A stretch of DNA of 38,094 nt from Spongiibacteraceae bacterium (GTDB lineage Bacteria > Pseudomonadota > Gammaproteobacteria > Pseudomonadales > Spongiibacteraceae), in contig PAKT01000095.1 in NCBI GenBank assembly GCA_002710725.1, positions 1-38,094 on the forward strand, in the 5' to 3' direction. The position numbers and the translations under genes are program-made. The notes beneath the pieces are model-generated. The model was not told the origin of the DNA and did no database searches. It was given only the letters and a program-made list of their open reading frames with translations. Shown here one piece after another: positions 28,249 through 37,268 of the stretch. Position 1 is the first letter of the stretch, and each line of letters starts with the position of its first letter.

Positions 28249-28800
28249 CTAAACCATTGACCGGCGTGTAACAGAAACGCCCTGAACCTTGCCCTGCTTA
28301 CGCTCTTTATTCCCAAGCAGTCGCGCGACGGCGGGATTGCCACCAAAAAGATAGGCCATTTCCGAAGCGAGCCGTCCGCGATTATCCCGCATGAGAAAAT
28401 CACATTGACGGGATTCTATCAGCAGCTTGAGAACATCTTTAGCGTCGCGGGCGGCGGCAATATGCAGGGCTGTATCATCAAGCCGCTCTCGTCTTATGTT
28501 TATGTCATACCCGATGCGAATATAGGCCAAGACCGTGATGGCATCGCCACGCTCAACCGCAGCGAAAAATCGTCGAGCCAGTAATATCTCCATGCCGTTG
28601 CCACGAGCGCTATCATTACCGGCCTGGTAACCACCAGTTGATACCATCCCCATTGGCTGAAGGTCGGCGAGATGTCGCAGCCGGTAAGCTTCCTTGGTAT
28701 CAGCGTCTAGCTGATCTTCTATTTCTGATACGCGCTTCGCGTTAGTGTCGGAAGACAGGAGTTTGTCGGTAAAGTTTCTTTTATCGTCAGAATCTGCCAT
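28249..28800 (-). CDS. Ankyrin-repeat protein
   Basis: FFAAVERGDAITVLAYIRIGYDINIRRERLDDTALHIAAARDAKDVLKLLIE. Confidence 0.8.
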   Translation of the reverse strand: MADSDDKRNFTDKLLSSDTNAKRVSEIEDQLDADTKEAYRLRHLADLQPMGMVSTGGYQAGNDSARGNGMEILLARRFFAAVERGDAITVLAYIRIGYDINIRRERLDDTALHIAAARDAKDVLKLLIESRQCDFLMRDNRGRLASEMAYLFGGNPAVARLLGNKERKQGKVQGVSVTRRSMV

Positions 28801-28803
28801 ATA

Positions 28804-29649
28804 TCACCTCTTGACGCGGGCGTAGCGGTGAAGACTCTTCTCCAGATTTTCTTGCGAAGGGTCCTTAAAGCTTGCTAATGAGCGAGCATGTTGCACTTCC
28901 ATAGGCGCATGGAAAAATAGCAAATTGAACTCTAATGGGCTGTTTTCAACGTTGAGTCCCAGCGTACTATCAAGAAGTAGATAGTGCCGGTTAAGTCCGG
29001 TACTAACTTCTTTTAAGAAGAACATCATATTTTCTTCTGGCGAGACGGCCAGCCAACCATCAAGCCTCGTTTGAGATTTGTAATTGAGTGACATATCGCC
29101 AATGGCAACGTCAACCAAGCTTGGCTCTTCTCCCTTCATATAACTGCGTTCGAGCAAGTGAACAATTGCAATGCGATTGTCGAGTGGCTGATCAATGGCT
29201 AGTTCTGAGCACCACACCTGGTCGCCGTCCTCGCGCCAGTTGTAATACCGTCCTGCAATGTTCGCTGGAATCCCGAGCTGCGTATATTGCTGATCCTCTT
29301 CGAGGTATTCGACCATCCGGTTAGCCGCTTGCAGCCCGAAAGTTCTTTCTTTAAGTTCGTCTTCATTCAGAAGGTTCAAATCTTCTTCCTGGACGAATTT
29401 AAAAATGGCGTGAATACGCTCGTCTTGCGGACCTTCGGGTGTCGAGTATTTTCTTGTTCCGTCTTTCTTTTTTACGCCTTCGACAAATTTTCGCAAACTC
29501 TCTTGAGGTACTTCGACATCACAATATTCGGCTATCGCCTCCGAAACGTCGATCCAGGTGTAAACATCGCCATCAAAATAACCGCCATAGCGGTGATAGG
29601 CCCGAAGCGCATTGCGCATTCGCAAAAGCTGCCAGTCTGTATATGCCAT
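28804..29649 (-). CDS. Hypothetical protein
   Basis: 281-aa ORF packed against the ankyrin ORF. Confidence 0.6.
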   Translation of the reverse strand: MAYTDWQLLRMRNALRAYHRYGGYFDGDVYTWIDVSEAIAEYCDVEVPQESLRKFVEGVKKKDGTRKYSTPEGPQDERIHAIFKFVQEEDLNLLNEDELKERTFGLQAANRMVEYLEEDQQYTQLGIPANIAGRYYNWREDGDQVWCSELAIDQPLDNRIAIVHLLERSYMKGEEPSLVDVAIGDMSLNYKSQTRLDGWLAVSPEENMMFFLKEVSTGLNRHYLLLDSTLGLNVENSPLEFNLLFFHAPMEVQHARSLASFKDPSQENLEKSLHRYARVKR

Positions 29650-29740
29650 AGAGCACTAAATCCCGAGCGCGATGAAGCTGCGAGGAAGTTTCTCAATCCA
29701 AGGTTTTAACCTGTCCCTAACATAATCAGGAGGCAGGATC

Positions 29741-30418
29741 ATGAAACAGATATCACCGTTTGACGGAGCCCCAAAAACCGAAATCGTAACCGATGATCAG
29801 GGCCGCCGCGCATTTATTGTCACCCCACGCTACCTGACGCCCTGGCGTTTTAAGGTAGCGCGCTTCACCGCCAATGTCACGGCTTGGGCCTTAATGTTCG
29901 CCTTCGTGGCTTTGGTTGATCGTATGGTGAGTGAGCCGGGCTGGGAGGTCTTAGCAGCGCTCATTGCTCCCTGGGTCCTTTGGCAGTTGTGGTTTGTCAT
30001 CGCTCGTTTTATGTGCAGCCGCACGACTCGTTTCGAGCTCACTGAAGACACTCTCAAGGTTGGAGGGCTGTTCGGGAGCCGCAAATTCGACCGCACCATA
30101 CCCAATAGCTTCGCCTTACCCCCACATAACAGCGCCATAGCGGAACAGCGCAAACATGAGCTGATTGTCCGCCAAGAAGCTAGCAAAGGGCGCGTGATTG
30201 CCAAGATGCCCATCTATGCTAATTCCTGGCATCTCTCATTCGTTTACTTGGGACAGCGCAATGATCTTCTGACCATTTACGGGCAGCAAGATGCGGAAGC
30301 GCTTCTGTGCCGGTTACAGGCCTGTAACGAAGTGTTGAATCGTCAAGCTGGGTTAGCCGAGGGGCTGTCTATGAGCGCCGATGATGACTGGACCGATAGT
30401 CCAGGTGATGTCGGGTAG
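29741..30418 (+). CDS. Hypothetical membrane-anchored protein
   Basis: Two hydrophobic helices; upstream AGGAGG. Confidence 0.65.
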   Translation: MKQISPFDGAPKTEIVTDDQGRRAFIVTPRYLTPWRFKVARFTANVTAWALMFAFVALVDRMVSEPGWEVLAALIAPWVLWQLWFVIARFMCSRTTRFELTEDTLKVGGLFGSRKFDRTIPNSFALPPHNSAIAEQRKHELIVRQEASKGRVIAKMPIYANSWHLSFVYLGQRNDLLTIYGQQDAEALLCRLQACNEVLNRQAGLAEGLSMSADDDWTDSPGDVG

Positions 30419-30437
30419 GCCCAAGGAGGACGCTGCC

Positions 30438-31316
30438 GTGGAAGATTATGAACATAAAGAATGGGGTTATGTGGTCGGGTTTTTGATCGGTGTGTCGATT
30501 TGTTGGCACACCCCTTTCTGGGTCGCCGAGGCTATTGGCTATCTGGATAAGTTAGAAGCCTGGGTTGCCATTGCTGACTCATGGGAAAACCCTTTAACCC
30601 TGTTGAGCCATTTGATCTTGGTCATAGTGGGTGCAGCGATTAACGCTGCGGCGTTTTTCATCCTGTTCCTGATCGGTTACGGCTTGTGGCGGGTTTCCGT
30701 CGCGATAGGTAAATGGCTGCTCTACCAGTTGGAAATTTTACTGACAGCGCTTATCACAATAGCACAATGGTTGGTGAATGGCGTGATAAGCATCGTAACG
30801 ACGATCACGCGTGCGATCTGGGATTTTTTGACATGGCCTTTGCGGTTTATTTTTGAAGTGATTGGCGATCTCTATGCTGCCTTTGCACAAAGCACCAATC
30901 GCCGCCGCCATGAGCGCGTGCAGCTAAAGCAGGCCTATAACGAAAAATACCGGCAGGATTTCCGCTCATTTCGGGCCTTTATGAAGTATTGGAAAGCGCT
31001 TCAGCGTGGCGAAAATCCTCCATATCCTGGATCAGAGGGTAACGGGAACGGCTCAGGAGGCAACAATGGGCGCAGGCAAAAAGAGAACAACAACCCCGGA
31101 GGTTCTGGTGCTCCGGGAGGAAATGGCTCTGATCCCTATCAGTTCGCGCTTAATGTCATAGGGCTTACAGAGCCATTCACCAAAGCTGAGCTGAACGCAC
31201 GCTACAAAAGAGCAATCGCACGTTGTCATCCCGATAAAACTGGCGGCGATGATCGCGAAGCAAAGAGGGTCAATATGGCCCGTGATGTTATCTTGAAGAG
31301 GAAGGGCTGGTCATGA
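30438..31316 (+). CDS. Membrane protein with C-terminal J-domain
   Basis: GTG start with AAGGAGG 8 nt upstream; several TM helices; C-terminus KAELNARYKRAIARCHPDKTGGDDREAKRVNMARDVIL (HPD motif). Confidence 0.75.
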   Translation: MEDYEHKEWGYVVGFLIGVSICWHTPFWVAEAIGYLDKLEAWVAIADSWENPLTLLSHLILVIVGAAINAAAFFILFLIGYGLWRVSVAIGKWLLYQLEILLTALITIAQWLVNGVISIVTTITRAIWDFLTWPLRFIFEVIGDLYAAFAQSTNRRRHERVQLKQAYNEKYRQDFRSFRAFMKYWKALQRGENPPYPGSEGNGNGSGGNNGRRQKENNNPGGSGAPGGNGSDPYQFALNVIGLTEPFTKAELNARYKRAIARCHPDKTGGDDREAKRVNMARDVILKRKGWS

Positions 31317-31951
31317 AAAAACTTACAATTTGGAACAACAATACAGATATCGTGCATTCCGATCCTGTTACTAGCAAAGAAATCCGAGATTTTGACAGCA
31401 CAATGCAGGCTTTACAGCAGGCAAGCGGTCATACCGAATATAGGGTGATACCAATGCGCTGTGATAAATATGACAAGCCTTATACTGTCGTATATAAGCG
31501 CGCTCCAGGCTTCCTTAGTTTTTATGTTGATGATGTAACCAAGGAGTTTGCCACAGAAGAAAATTCCCGGAGTTTGTTTGCAGGTCGTTTTTCAAACAAA
31601 AGCGCGGGATTAACAACCTACCATCAAACCGAATTTTGCCATGATGGACGTTACTGTCCTTGGTGTGGCCATGACGGTGGAACTGTTTTTTGTCATGACT
31701 GCGGCGAGCTTTATTGTGGCGGAAAAAAACTTACGCTAATCAATGGCAAGAGGATTCATGAATGTGTGCCACGCTGTGGCTCAAGGGGGGAATTATCAGC
31801 CTCTGACCATATTAACGGGCATCAGCGCCAGAACCAAAGCCAGCAGTCACTTAGCATCAGTGCGTCTTTTCGTATCGAGCATAAGCCTGAGATGGTCGAG
31901 GTTCGCAAAACAATCCGCCAAGAAATTACGTATCGGATCACCAAGAAATAA
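31313..31951 (+). CDS. Hypothetical zinc-ribbon protein
   Basis: YCPWCGHDGGTVFCHDCGELYCGGKKL; ATGA overlap with the J-domain gene. Confidence 0.65.
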   Translation: MKKLTIWNNNTDIVHSDPVTSKEIRDFDSTMQALQQASGHTEYRVIPMRCDKYDKPYTVVYKRAPGFLSFYVDDVTKEFATEENSRSLFAGRFSNKSAGLTTYHQTEFCHDGRYCPWCGHDGGTVFCHDCGELYCGGKKLTLINGKRIHECVPRCGSRGELSASDHINGHQRQNQSQQSLSISASFRIEHKPEMVEVRKTIRQEITYRITKK

Positions 31952-32082
31952 ATCCGGCGGCTACTATGCCGGATTGTCAGCGCGCGGCGTCAAACCTGGC
32001 GACGCGCGCCAAATTTTCCGCGACGGCCCCATCTTCGCGGAAAATTTTAATTTTGGACCGCCCCCGCTAACAGGGGCAGTCC
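31951..32082. repeat. Hairpin cluster between convergent genes
   Basis: AATCCGGC/GCCGGATT (31951-31975), a GC-rich imperfect hairpin, AAATTTTCCGCGA/TCGCGGAAAATTT (32011-32047, 13 bp perfect), GGACcGCCCC/GGGGCaGTCC (32055-32082). Confidence 0.8.
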
Positions 32083-32113
32083 ATAATCATTTTGAATGCT
32101 GGTCTATTTCTGG

Positions 32114-32626
32114 TTAGTGGCTCCAGAATATATGCACTTCGTCATACGCGGTTTCAATGGTGAAGATATCGCCGCTATATTCCATGTCACGCCCCATTTT
32201 TTCATAGTCGATGTAGTACGCGAGATTTTCGGGAATCTCGCTGGTTTGCTCGGTCAGTTCCTCAGCGTAGTCGGCCAGGGATTTATAGCAGCCGCAATAA
32301 TGGTCTTCGAGTGCTTTTTCGGCATCGCCCAGATCATCGCCGTAATAATTCAGGATTTCCGCGCCCAGCTTGCCGTGTTCTTCGATGAAACAAGCTTTTT
32401 CATGGGCTGACTCTATTCCTTCATACTCTGAAAGGCTGGCCCCTTCAAAACCTTCATAGTCATGAATAGCGAACTCTTCGGAATCCTCTACCGGAGAGCT
32501 TGCCAGTATTTTGTTGATCTCTTCCTGGATTTCTTCAGGGTCAAGAGTAGCGTCAATCCATTTACCGTGAAGGTATCCCGCGTTATAGGCCGCCAGGTCT
32601 GCTACATAGATATTGATATCGCTCAT
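32114..32626 (-). CDS. ardA: Antirestriction protein ArdA
   Basis: INIYVADLAAYNAGYLHGKWIDA..., acidic protein, YIDYEKMGRDMEYSGDIFTIE. Confidence 0.92.
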   Translation of the reverse strand: MSDINIYVADLAAYNAGYLHGKWIDATLDPEEIQEEINKILASSPVEDSEEFAIHDYEGFEGASLSEYEGIESAHEKACFIEEHGKLGAEILNYYGDDLGDAEKALEDHYCGCYKSLADYAEELTEQTSEIPENLAYYIDYEKMGRDMEYSGDIFTIETAYDEVHIFWSH

Positions 32627-32668
32627 TGTCTTTACTCCTTTAAATCGCCTTTATGGGTTTTTGATCAA

Positions 32669-32924
32669 GCACCGCGTGGTGCGCTGCTCATGAACCCTTG
32701 GCGACTAGGCCGACTAGGCGGGGGTGAAAGAATCCAGAAAAATTGCGGAGGGTCTGTCGTAGCGAATAGCGGCCACGACGGAAACCGTCATTTTTCTTGA
32801 TTCTGAGGGGATGCAATGCCCTTGAACTCTTTTGCTTTTCCGGGGCGTTACGGGGATTCCCCGTTTGAAGGGGTAGAGGAAACTGCCGTCAAGGCAGTTG
32901 GATCGAGGGGAAGGCATTCCCCTC
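32669..32924. repeat. Hairpin array upstream of ardA
   Basis: GCACC/GGTGC (32669-32682), AGAATCCAGAAAAAT/ATTTTTCTTGATTCT (32729-32804), GACGG/CCGTC (32777-32789), ACGGGG/CCCCGT (32850-32864), AACTGCC/GGCAGTT (32881-32899), GAGGGGA/TCCCCTC (32905-32924). Confidence 0.8.
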
Positions 32925-32935
32925 CTAAATTATTT

Positions 32936-33186
32936 TTGCCACAAATTTGCCACAAGGAATTTCAGACCGATTCAGAGAATGGCGGATTCCGGCGGTTTTG
33001 CGTGTGGCAAAAAGTTGTGGCAAAAATGGCCCCGAAGGGCCATTTCTTTACGTATTATTCCGCTAAGTCATTGAAAATAAAGTGGTGACCGCTGAGGGAT
33101 TCGAACCCTCGACCTACTGATTAAAAGACAGTTTTTAATCCCTTTATTTCTGCGGGTTAACGAGAACTTGCCACAGATTTGCCACA
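32936..33186. promoter_or_regulatory. attP-like region: six TTGCCACA arm-type sites around a tRNA-derived core
   Basis: TTGCCACA at 32936, 32947, 33168 and 33179; inverted copies at 33003 and 33016. Confidence 0.65.
33083..33129 (-). other. tRNA-Lys(TTT)-like 3'-half fragment (att core)
   Basis: Minus strand CTTTTAATCAGTAGGTCGAGGGTTCGAATCCCTCAGCGGTCACCA: anticodon loop, T-arm and CCA present, 5' half missing. Confidence 0.75.
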
Positions 33187-33193
33187 TGAAAAA

Positions 33194-34363
33194 TCAGGTT
33201 AACAGACGAGAGAGCATTCCCTGGTCGCTATTCTGTTCCTGCTCGACCTTATCAATGAGGTGGCCATAGACATCGAACGTCGTTGAGATATTGCTGTGCC
33301 CCATCAAGGTTTGAATGCGTTTAAGATTTAATCGCTGCTCAATCAGCATAGAGGCGTAGAAATGGCGAAGTGAATAAGGCTTGTATTTGGGACGCTCAAC
33401 AGTCTTTCCGTTTTTAACTATCGTCATCATAAGCCCTGCTTCGATACTTAATGCGCCAAAGCATCGCTTACTCCAATTATTGATACACTGCCATTTTCCA
33501 CCCTTGGTAGGAAATACCAAGTCGTACATATTGGGTGTGGCATGATGGTCTCTATAATGCCTTACCATATCCAGAACATCTGGGCTGATGTCTATAAATC
33601 TCCTTGAGGCACGGGTTTTAGGAACTGAGAGCTTCCCGCAACGCTCTATTGCGCGCTCAACCTGTATGCCGTTTTCTTTGATGTTTTCACCGGCAAGAGC
33701 GAGGTATTCCTGTGGCCGCATCCCTGAATCAATTGCAAGATAAATCATTGGCCGGTAGCGCTCCCACGTTTGTGCCACCTGAGCATTTTTTGAGTTTGCC
33801 AGCCTGTCGGCAGTCTGGAGCATTTCAGTAATTTCGTTAGTAGTGGGGATTTCGACCGGTGTCTTATAACGCGTCGCATTTTGTACCGATACGCCTGCCG
33901 CCACATTATTGTCTATGTAACCACGCAGGCTCATTTCGTTAAGAACGGATTGAAAGCAGGAGAGCACCTTTCTGGCTAGATATCTTGTTTGGGTTCTGAG
34001 CAACCATGATCGGAACTCCACCACATCGGTAGATTTGAGTTCAACCAATCCGCATGGCCATGCGAACCCTTTCATTATCTCAGCGAGATAACAGTAGTTT
34101 TGATAGGTATAGCGCGTTACAGGCTCTCTTCCGCCACGGCCTTCCGTTGCACAAATTTCCAACCATTGATCTATCGCATCCGGCACCGTCATTCCTGATT
34201 TAGAGTTGGTTTTTTCCCAGTCCGACGAGTTTTCACGAAATTCGCGAGCTTCTTTAAGCGTATCAAATGTTTTGAAAGCGTAGCCTGATTTTGTGTGTGG
34301 GGCCGGGTATCTGACCTGGTAGGTCGTTCCTTTTTTACCGGTTCTTTTTCTTATATCGGCCAT
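33194..34363 (-). CDS. int: Tyrosine recombinase/integrase
   Basis: IDSGMRPQEYLAL (Arg), YSLRHFYASMLIEQ (HxxR-type), LMGHSNISTTFDVYGH (catalytic Tyr). Confidence 0.92.
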   Translation of the reverse strand: MADIRKRTGKKGTTYQVRYPAPHTKSGYAFKTFDTLKEAREFRENSSDWEKTNSKSGMTVPDAIDQWLEICATEGRGGREPVTRYTYQNYCYLAEIMKGFAWPCGLVELKSTDVVEFRSWLLRTQTRYLARKVLSCFQSVLNEMSLRGYIDNNVAAGVSVQNATRYKTPVEIPTTNEITEMLQTADRLANSKNAQVAQTWERYRPMIYLAIDSGMRPQEYLALAGENIKENGIQVERAIERCGKLSVPKTRASRRFIDISPDVLDMVRHYRDHHATPNMYDLVFPTKGGKWQCINNWSKRCFGALSIEAGLMMTIVKNGKTVERPKYKPYSLRHFYASMLIEQRLNLKRIQTLMGHSNISTTFDVYGHLIDKVEQEQNSDQGMLSRLLT

Positions 34364-34380
34364 GATTCGTCATAGCCTTT

Positions 34381-34653
34381 CTACCGGTGTCCGTCAAACT
34401 TATTCGACAATGATCCTGGTTTAAAATGTGAGTTTCTTTCAGCTTCAACGCGGCACTGCGTATATATCGACACCAGTGTGCCGCGTTCGATTTTCAGTTT
34501 CCCTTCGATAGGGTCCACGAAGAATGGAAGTTTGCGCTTTCCGGTCGCATCGGGCTCCGCTGCCCGTTTGATTTGCCGCTCATTGAGCTCTATACCCATT
34601 GAGGCAAGAACGTCTCTGGCTTCTGATAAGCCAATATATTTTGGTGGCTCCAT
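34381..34653 (-). CDS. Hypothetical protein, possible excisionase-like role
   Basis: Small ORF immediately upstream of int; YIGLSEARDVLASMGIELNERQIKRAAEP. Confidence 0.5.
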   Translation of the reverse strand: MEPPKYIGLSEARDVLASMGIELNERQIKRAAEPDATGKRKLPFFVDPIEGKLKIERGTLVSIYTQCRVEAERNSHFKPGSLSNKFDGHR

Positions 34654-34664
34654 AGCACTGCCTT

Positions 34665-34943
34665 TCACATTTCAAAGTCGAGGCAGATCGGTCGATAATG
34701 ATTTGTATCGAATTTCGAGATTCTTTCACCGCTTGGCTTTCTGAGATCGATATGCTCACCATATTCGTTGGTGACTGGTAAAAAAAGCCGCACGCCGGTC
34801 GTAAACTTGGCGTTGTAGTCGTCTCTAAGCACATGAATGTCTGTAACCAGTGCCTGAATAAGCTCGTCCATTGAGACTGTGCCAAGTCCTCGGTACTCGA
34901 TAAGTATGCCAGATTGCCCCTTATTTCTTTTCTTCTTATCCAT
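34665..34943 (-). CDS. Hypothetical protein
   Basis: 92-aa ORF in the int operon. Confidence 0.5.
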   Translation of the reverse strand: MDKKKRNKGQSGILIEYRGLGTVSMDELIQALVTDIHVLRDDYNAKFTTGVRLFLPVTNEYGEHIDLRKPSGERISKFDTNHYRPICLDFEM

Positions 34944-35208
34944 AACTCTATTCTAGGTTGCATTTGGTTAACGAAGGTTTAACAAGGGTCAGTAATGGAT
35001 AGCGCAGATTTTCGCAACAGTCCGTTTCATACCTTTTGATCCCGAACGAACCCGCCTCGACCTGCATTAATCTTGGGTAGCAATTCCCGTTTTTCTTTTC
35101 CTCTTCCTTTTTTCCTCTGCCTGTCAAAGGCCTTAGCCACTGGATGATGATGTGTGGGCCGGGCGTAAAGGCCTTGGCAGTCAGGGCCTTCAGGAAAAGG
35201 AGCCAAAA

Positions 35209-35403
35209 ATGAGAAAGTCCTACACAATCTTTGAACTGCAGTCCTACAGCCTGGGCTCGTTGCAGGCCCTGTTTCGCGCCGAAGCGGACGGGCTGCAAGC
35301 TGCAAAAATGGATCAATCCATCGCCACAGCTAACCTTCATGCCATCAGCGGAGTGATAGAAGCAAAGCGGAAAGCACCCGCGCCAAAGCCGCCTGGATTT
35401 TGA
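35209..35403 (+). CDS. Hypothetical small protein
   Basis: MRKSYTIFELQSYSLGSLQALFRAE...; AAAGGAG upstream. Confidence 0.5.
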   Translation: MRKSYTIFELQSYSLGSLQALFRAEADGLQAAKMDQSIATANLHAISGVIEAKRKAPAPKPPGF

Positions 35404-35449
35404 AAGTAATCAACCTGCTGGCCGCTAGCTAATAAAGCTGGCGGCCTCT

Positions 35450-36709
35450 TTATCGCTCAATCGCAAATGGGTTTAAAAACTGTCTACCCCAAAAGAGCTT
35501 CTTATCGACTTCACTGAGCTCAGCCTCATCGCAGACTTCATCCCAGTGTTTTTCAATAATGGCCTGCTGATGATCAAATAGCGTCGATGCTTCCTCTTCA
35601 GATACCAGAAAATTATGAGCGGCTTCCCTGCAGCTTTTAAGCTGACTTAGCCTGTTATCACCGGATATCAGCATGGCTTGTGTCGCTTCATTGCCGGTTC
35701 GCCCTTGAGGGCAGATATCGTAGGCAGGAGTTAATGCCAGCCTATGACCATCCCAGAACGCGGCATGGTTGCGGGCATGATCATCGGTGTTACCACACAG
35801 GATATTAAAGACCAGACGGGCATACAGCTCTTGAAGCGTATCCTTCGGATCGCTGAACCTGCGGCGAATGATTTCTGCGAGCGTTTCATAGCTTGCATAG
35901 CGCGCCATCATGTCATCCAGCCCGAACAGCGTAAGTGCCGAGACCATTGCCTTGCGTGACCATCCGGCCCCCTTGGGCAGCCGGTCAAAGCGCTCAATAA
36001 GAAGCACTTCTTTGTTGGCCGCTTTCACCAGCTTTACCGGCGCGACATCAAGCCCCGCAAGCGCGGCAAGCCGCATCGCGATGAACTCTGCTTTTACAAC
36101 GCTGTAAAGATCAGCACTTGATGAAAACTTGGCAACGTATTTTTTACCCTGGTCCTGTATCAGTGCTTTGGGGCGTGCTCCCCCGATAGAACTGCCATGA
36201 AACAGCGCCTGATCGAGCTCGGGCGTGAGGGGCACGCCTTTCTCCACCCGCGCAGCGGACTCAATCAGCTCTTCCATGCTGACGTTATTCGCTGAGCGCG
36301 GTACGTATTCTGTAGGAGAGCGCTGAAAATCAAGTGCGCCAATACGGTCGGAGCCGGATTCCAGTAAATAGGTCAGTTCACCCAGTTCGGCAGTATCTGT
36401 TCCTGCGCCTTTTAGCCCCAGCTTTTTGTTGATGATTACACGCCGCCCCCATGCATCGGGTGCGGCATCACGGATGCAACCAGGCATGGATAAGCCATCA
36501 AGCAAGGGGAGTATTCCCTGCTTTAATGGAAGTTCCGGCTCATAAATGGAAATCGCGGGCTTACTATCACGAACCCGTTCAAGATAACTCTTACCGTAGT
36601 TGAACAGGACATTACCGTTATCGGCTTCAAGCCGTCCGGCAACGACGGGTTCGGTTTCTTCCGGCAACCATATCCAAACAAAAGCCTCGTTATCAGCACT
36701 AGAAGTCAT
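35450..36709 (-). CDS. hipA: HipA-family kinase toxin
   Basis: DAAPDAWGRRVI, GSSIGGARPKALI, FNILCGNTDDHARNHAAFWDG, LTPAYDICP. Confidence 0.92.
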   Translation of the reverse strand: MTSSADNEAFVWIWLPEETEPVVAGRLEADNGNVLFNYGKSYLERVRDSKPAISIYEPELPLKQGILPLLDGLSMPGCIRDAAPDAWGRRVIINKKLGLKGAGTDTAELGELTYLLESGSDRIGALDFQRSPTEYVPRSANNVSMEELIESAARVEKGVPLTPELDQALFHGSSIGGARPKALIQDQGKKYVAKFSSSADLYSVVKAEFIAMRLAALAGLDVAPVKLVKAANKEVLLIERFDRLPKGAGWSRKAMVSALTLFGLDDMMARYASYETLAEIIRRRFSDPKDTLQELYARLVFNILCGNTDDHARNHAAFWDGHRLALTPAYDICPQGRTGNEATQAMLISGDNRLSQLKSCREAAHNFLVSEEEASTLFDHQQAIIEKHWDEVCDEAELSEVDKKLFWGRQFLNPFAIER

Positions 36710-37037
36710 CGCGCACCACCTTTGTGGTTTTGCGGACGGATTTCGGTAGGAGAGCGAGCTTGTCCTTTACCTGGCCAAGCTGTTTTGAGAGTGCGAGCTC
36801 ATCGGCTTCAAAGAGTGTGACCCCGACAATCGTGGCCACCTCGAATACAACCCCGATTTCGCACTTCATATCTCCCTTTTCGATCCTTTGTAATAGCCCA
36901 CGGGAAATTCCGGCGCGATCAGCGACCTCCTGTACTGTGAACTTCCGTTCGGTCCGTGCTTCGCGGATCAATAAGCCAAGAAGAGAGACCGCTTCGCGGC
37001 TATAGCGAGAATATGTGCGCGTTACTGATTTAGGCAT
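36699..37037 (-). CDS. hipB: HipB-like XRE-family antitoxin
   Basis: LIREARTERKFTVQEVADRAGISRGLLQRIEKGDMKCEIG; overlaps hipA. Confidence 0.88.
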   Translation of the reverse strand: MPKSVTRTYSRYSREAVSLLGLLIREARTERKFTVQEVADRAGISRGLLQRIEKGDMKCEIGVVFEVATIVGVTLFEADELALSKQLGQVKDKLALLPKSVRKTTKVVRDDF

Positions 37038-37268
37038 AGACTTACTTTGTTTCGTATATAGCCCATAAGGGCCTATTGTGACTCATATACTAATCATAAT
37101 AGTGTGCTTTTGCCCACTTCGTCAACTTAAAAATGATCTATAAAAAGAGCATGTGGCCTTAATATGATCCATATATAGACCATATTTCAAGTGGAAAGCC
37201 GGTTGAGCGCCGTCACGTCGCGCATCCATGTGCAATTATCAGGTTTTGTAGCGGTTGTTTATTCGCAT

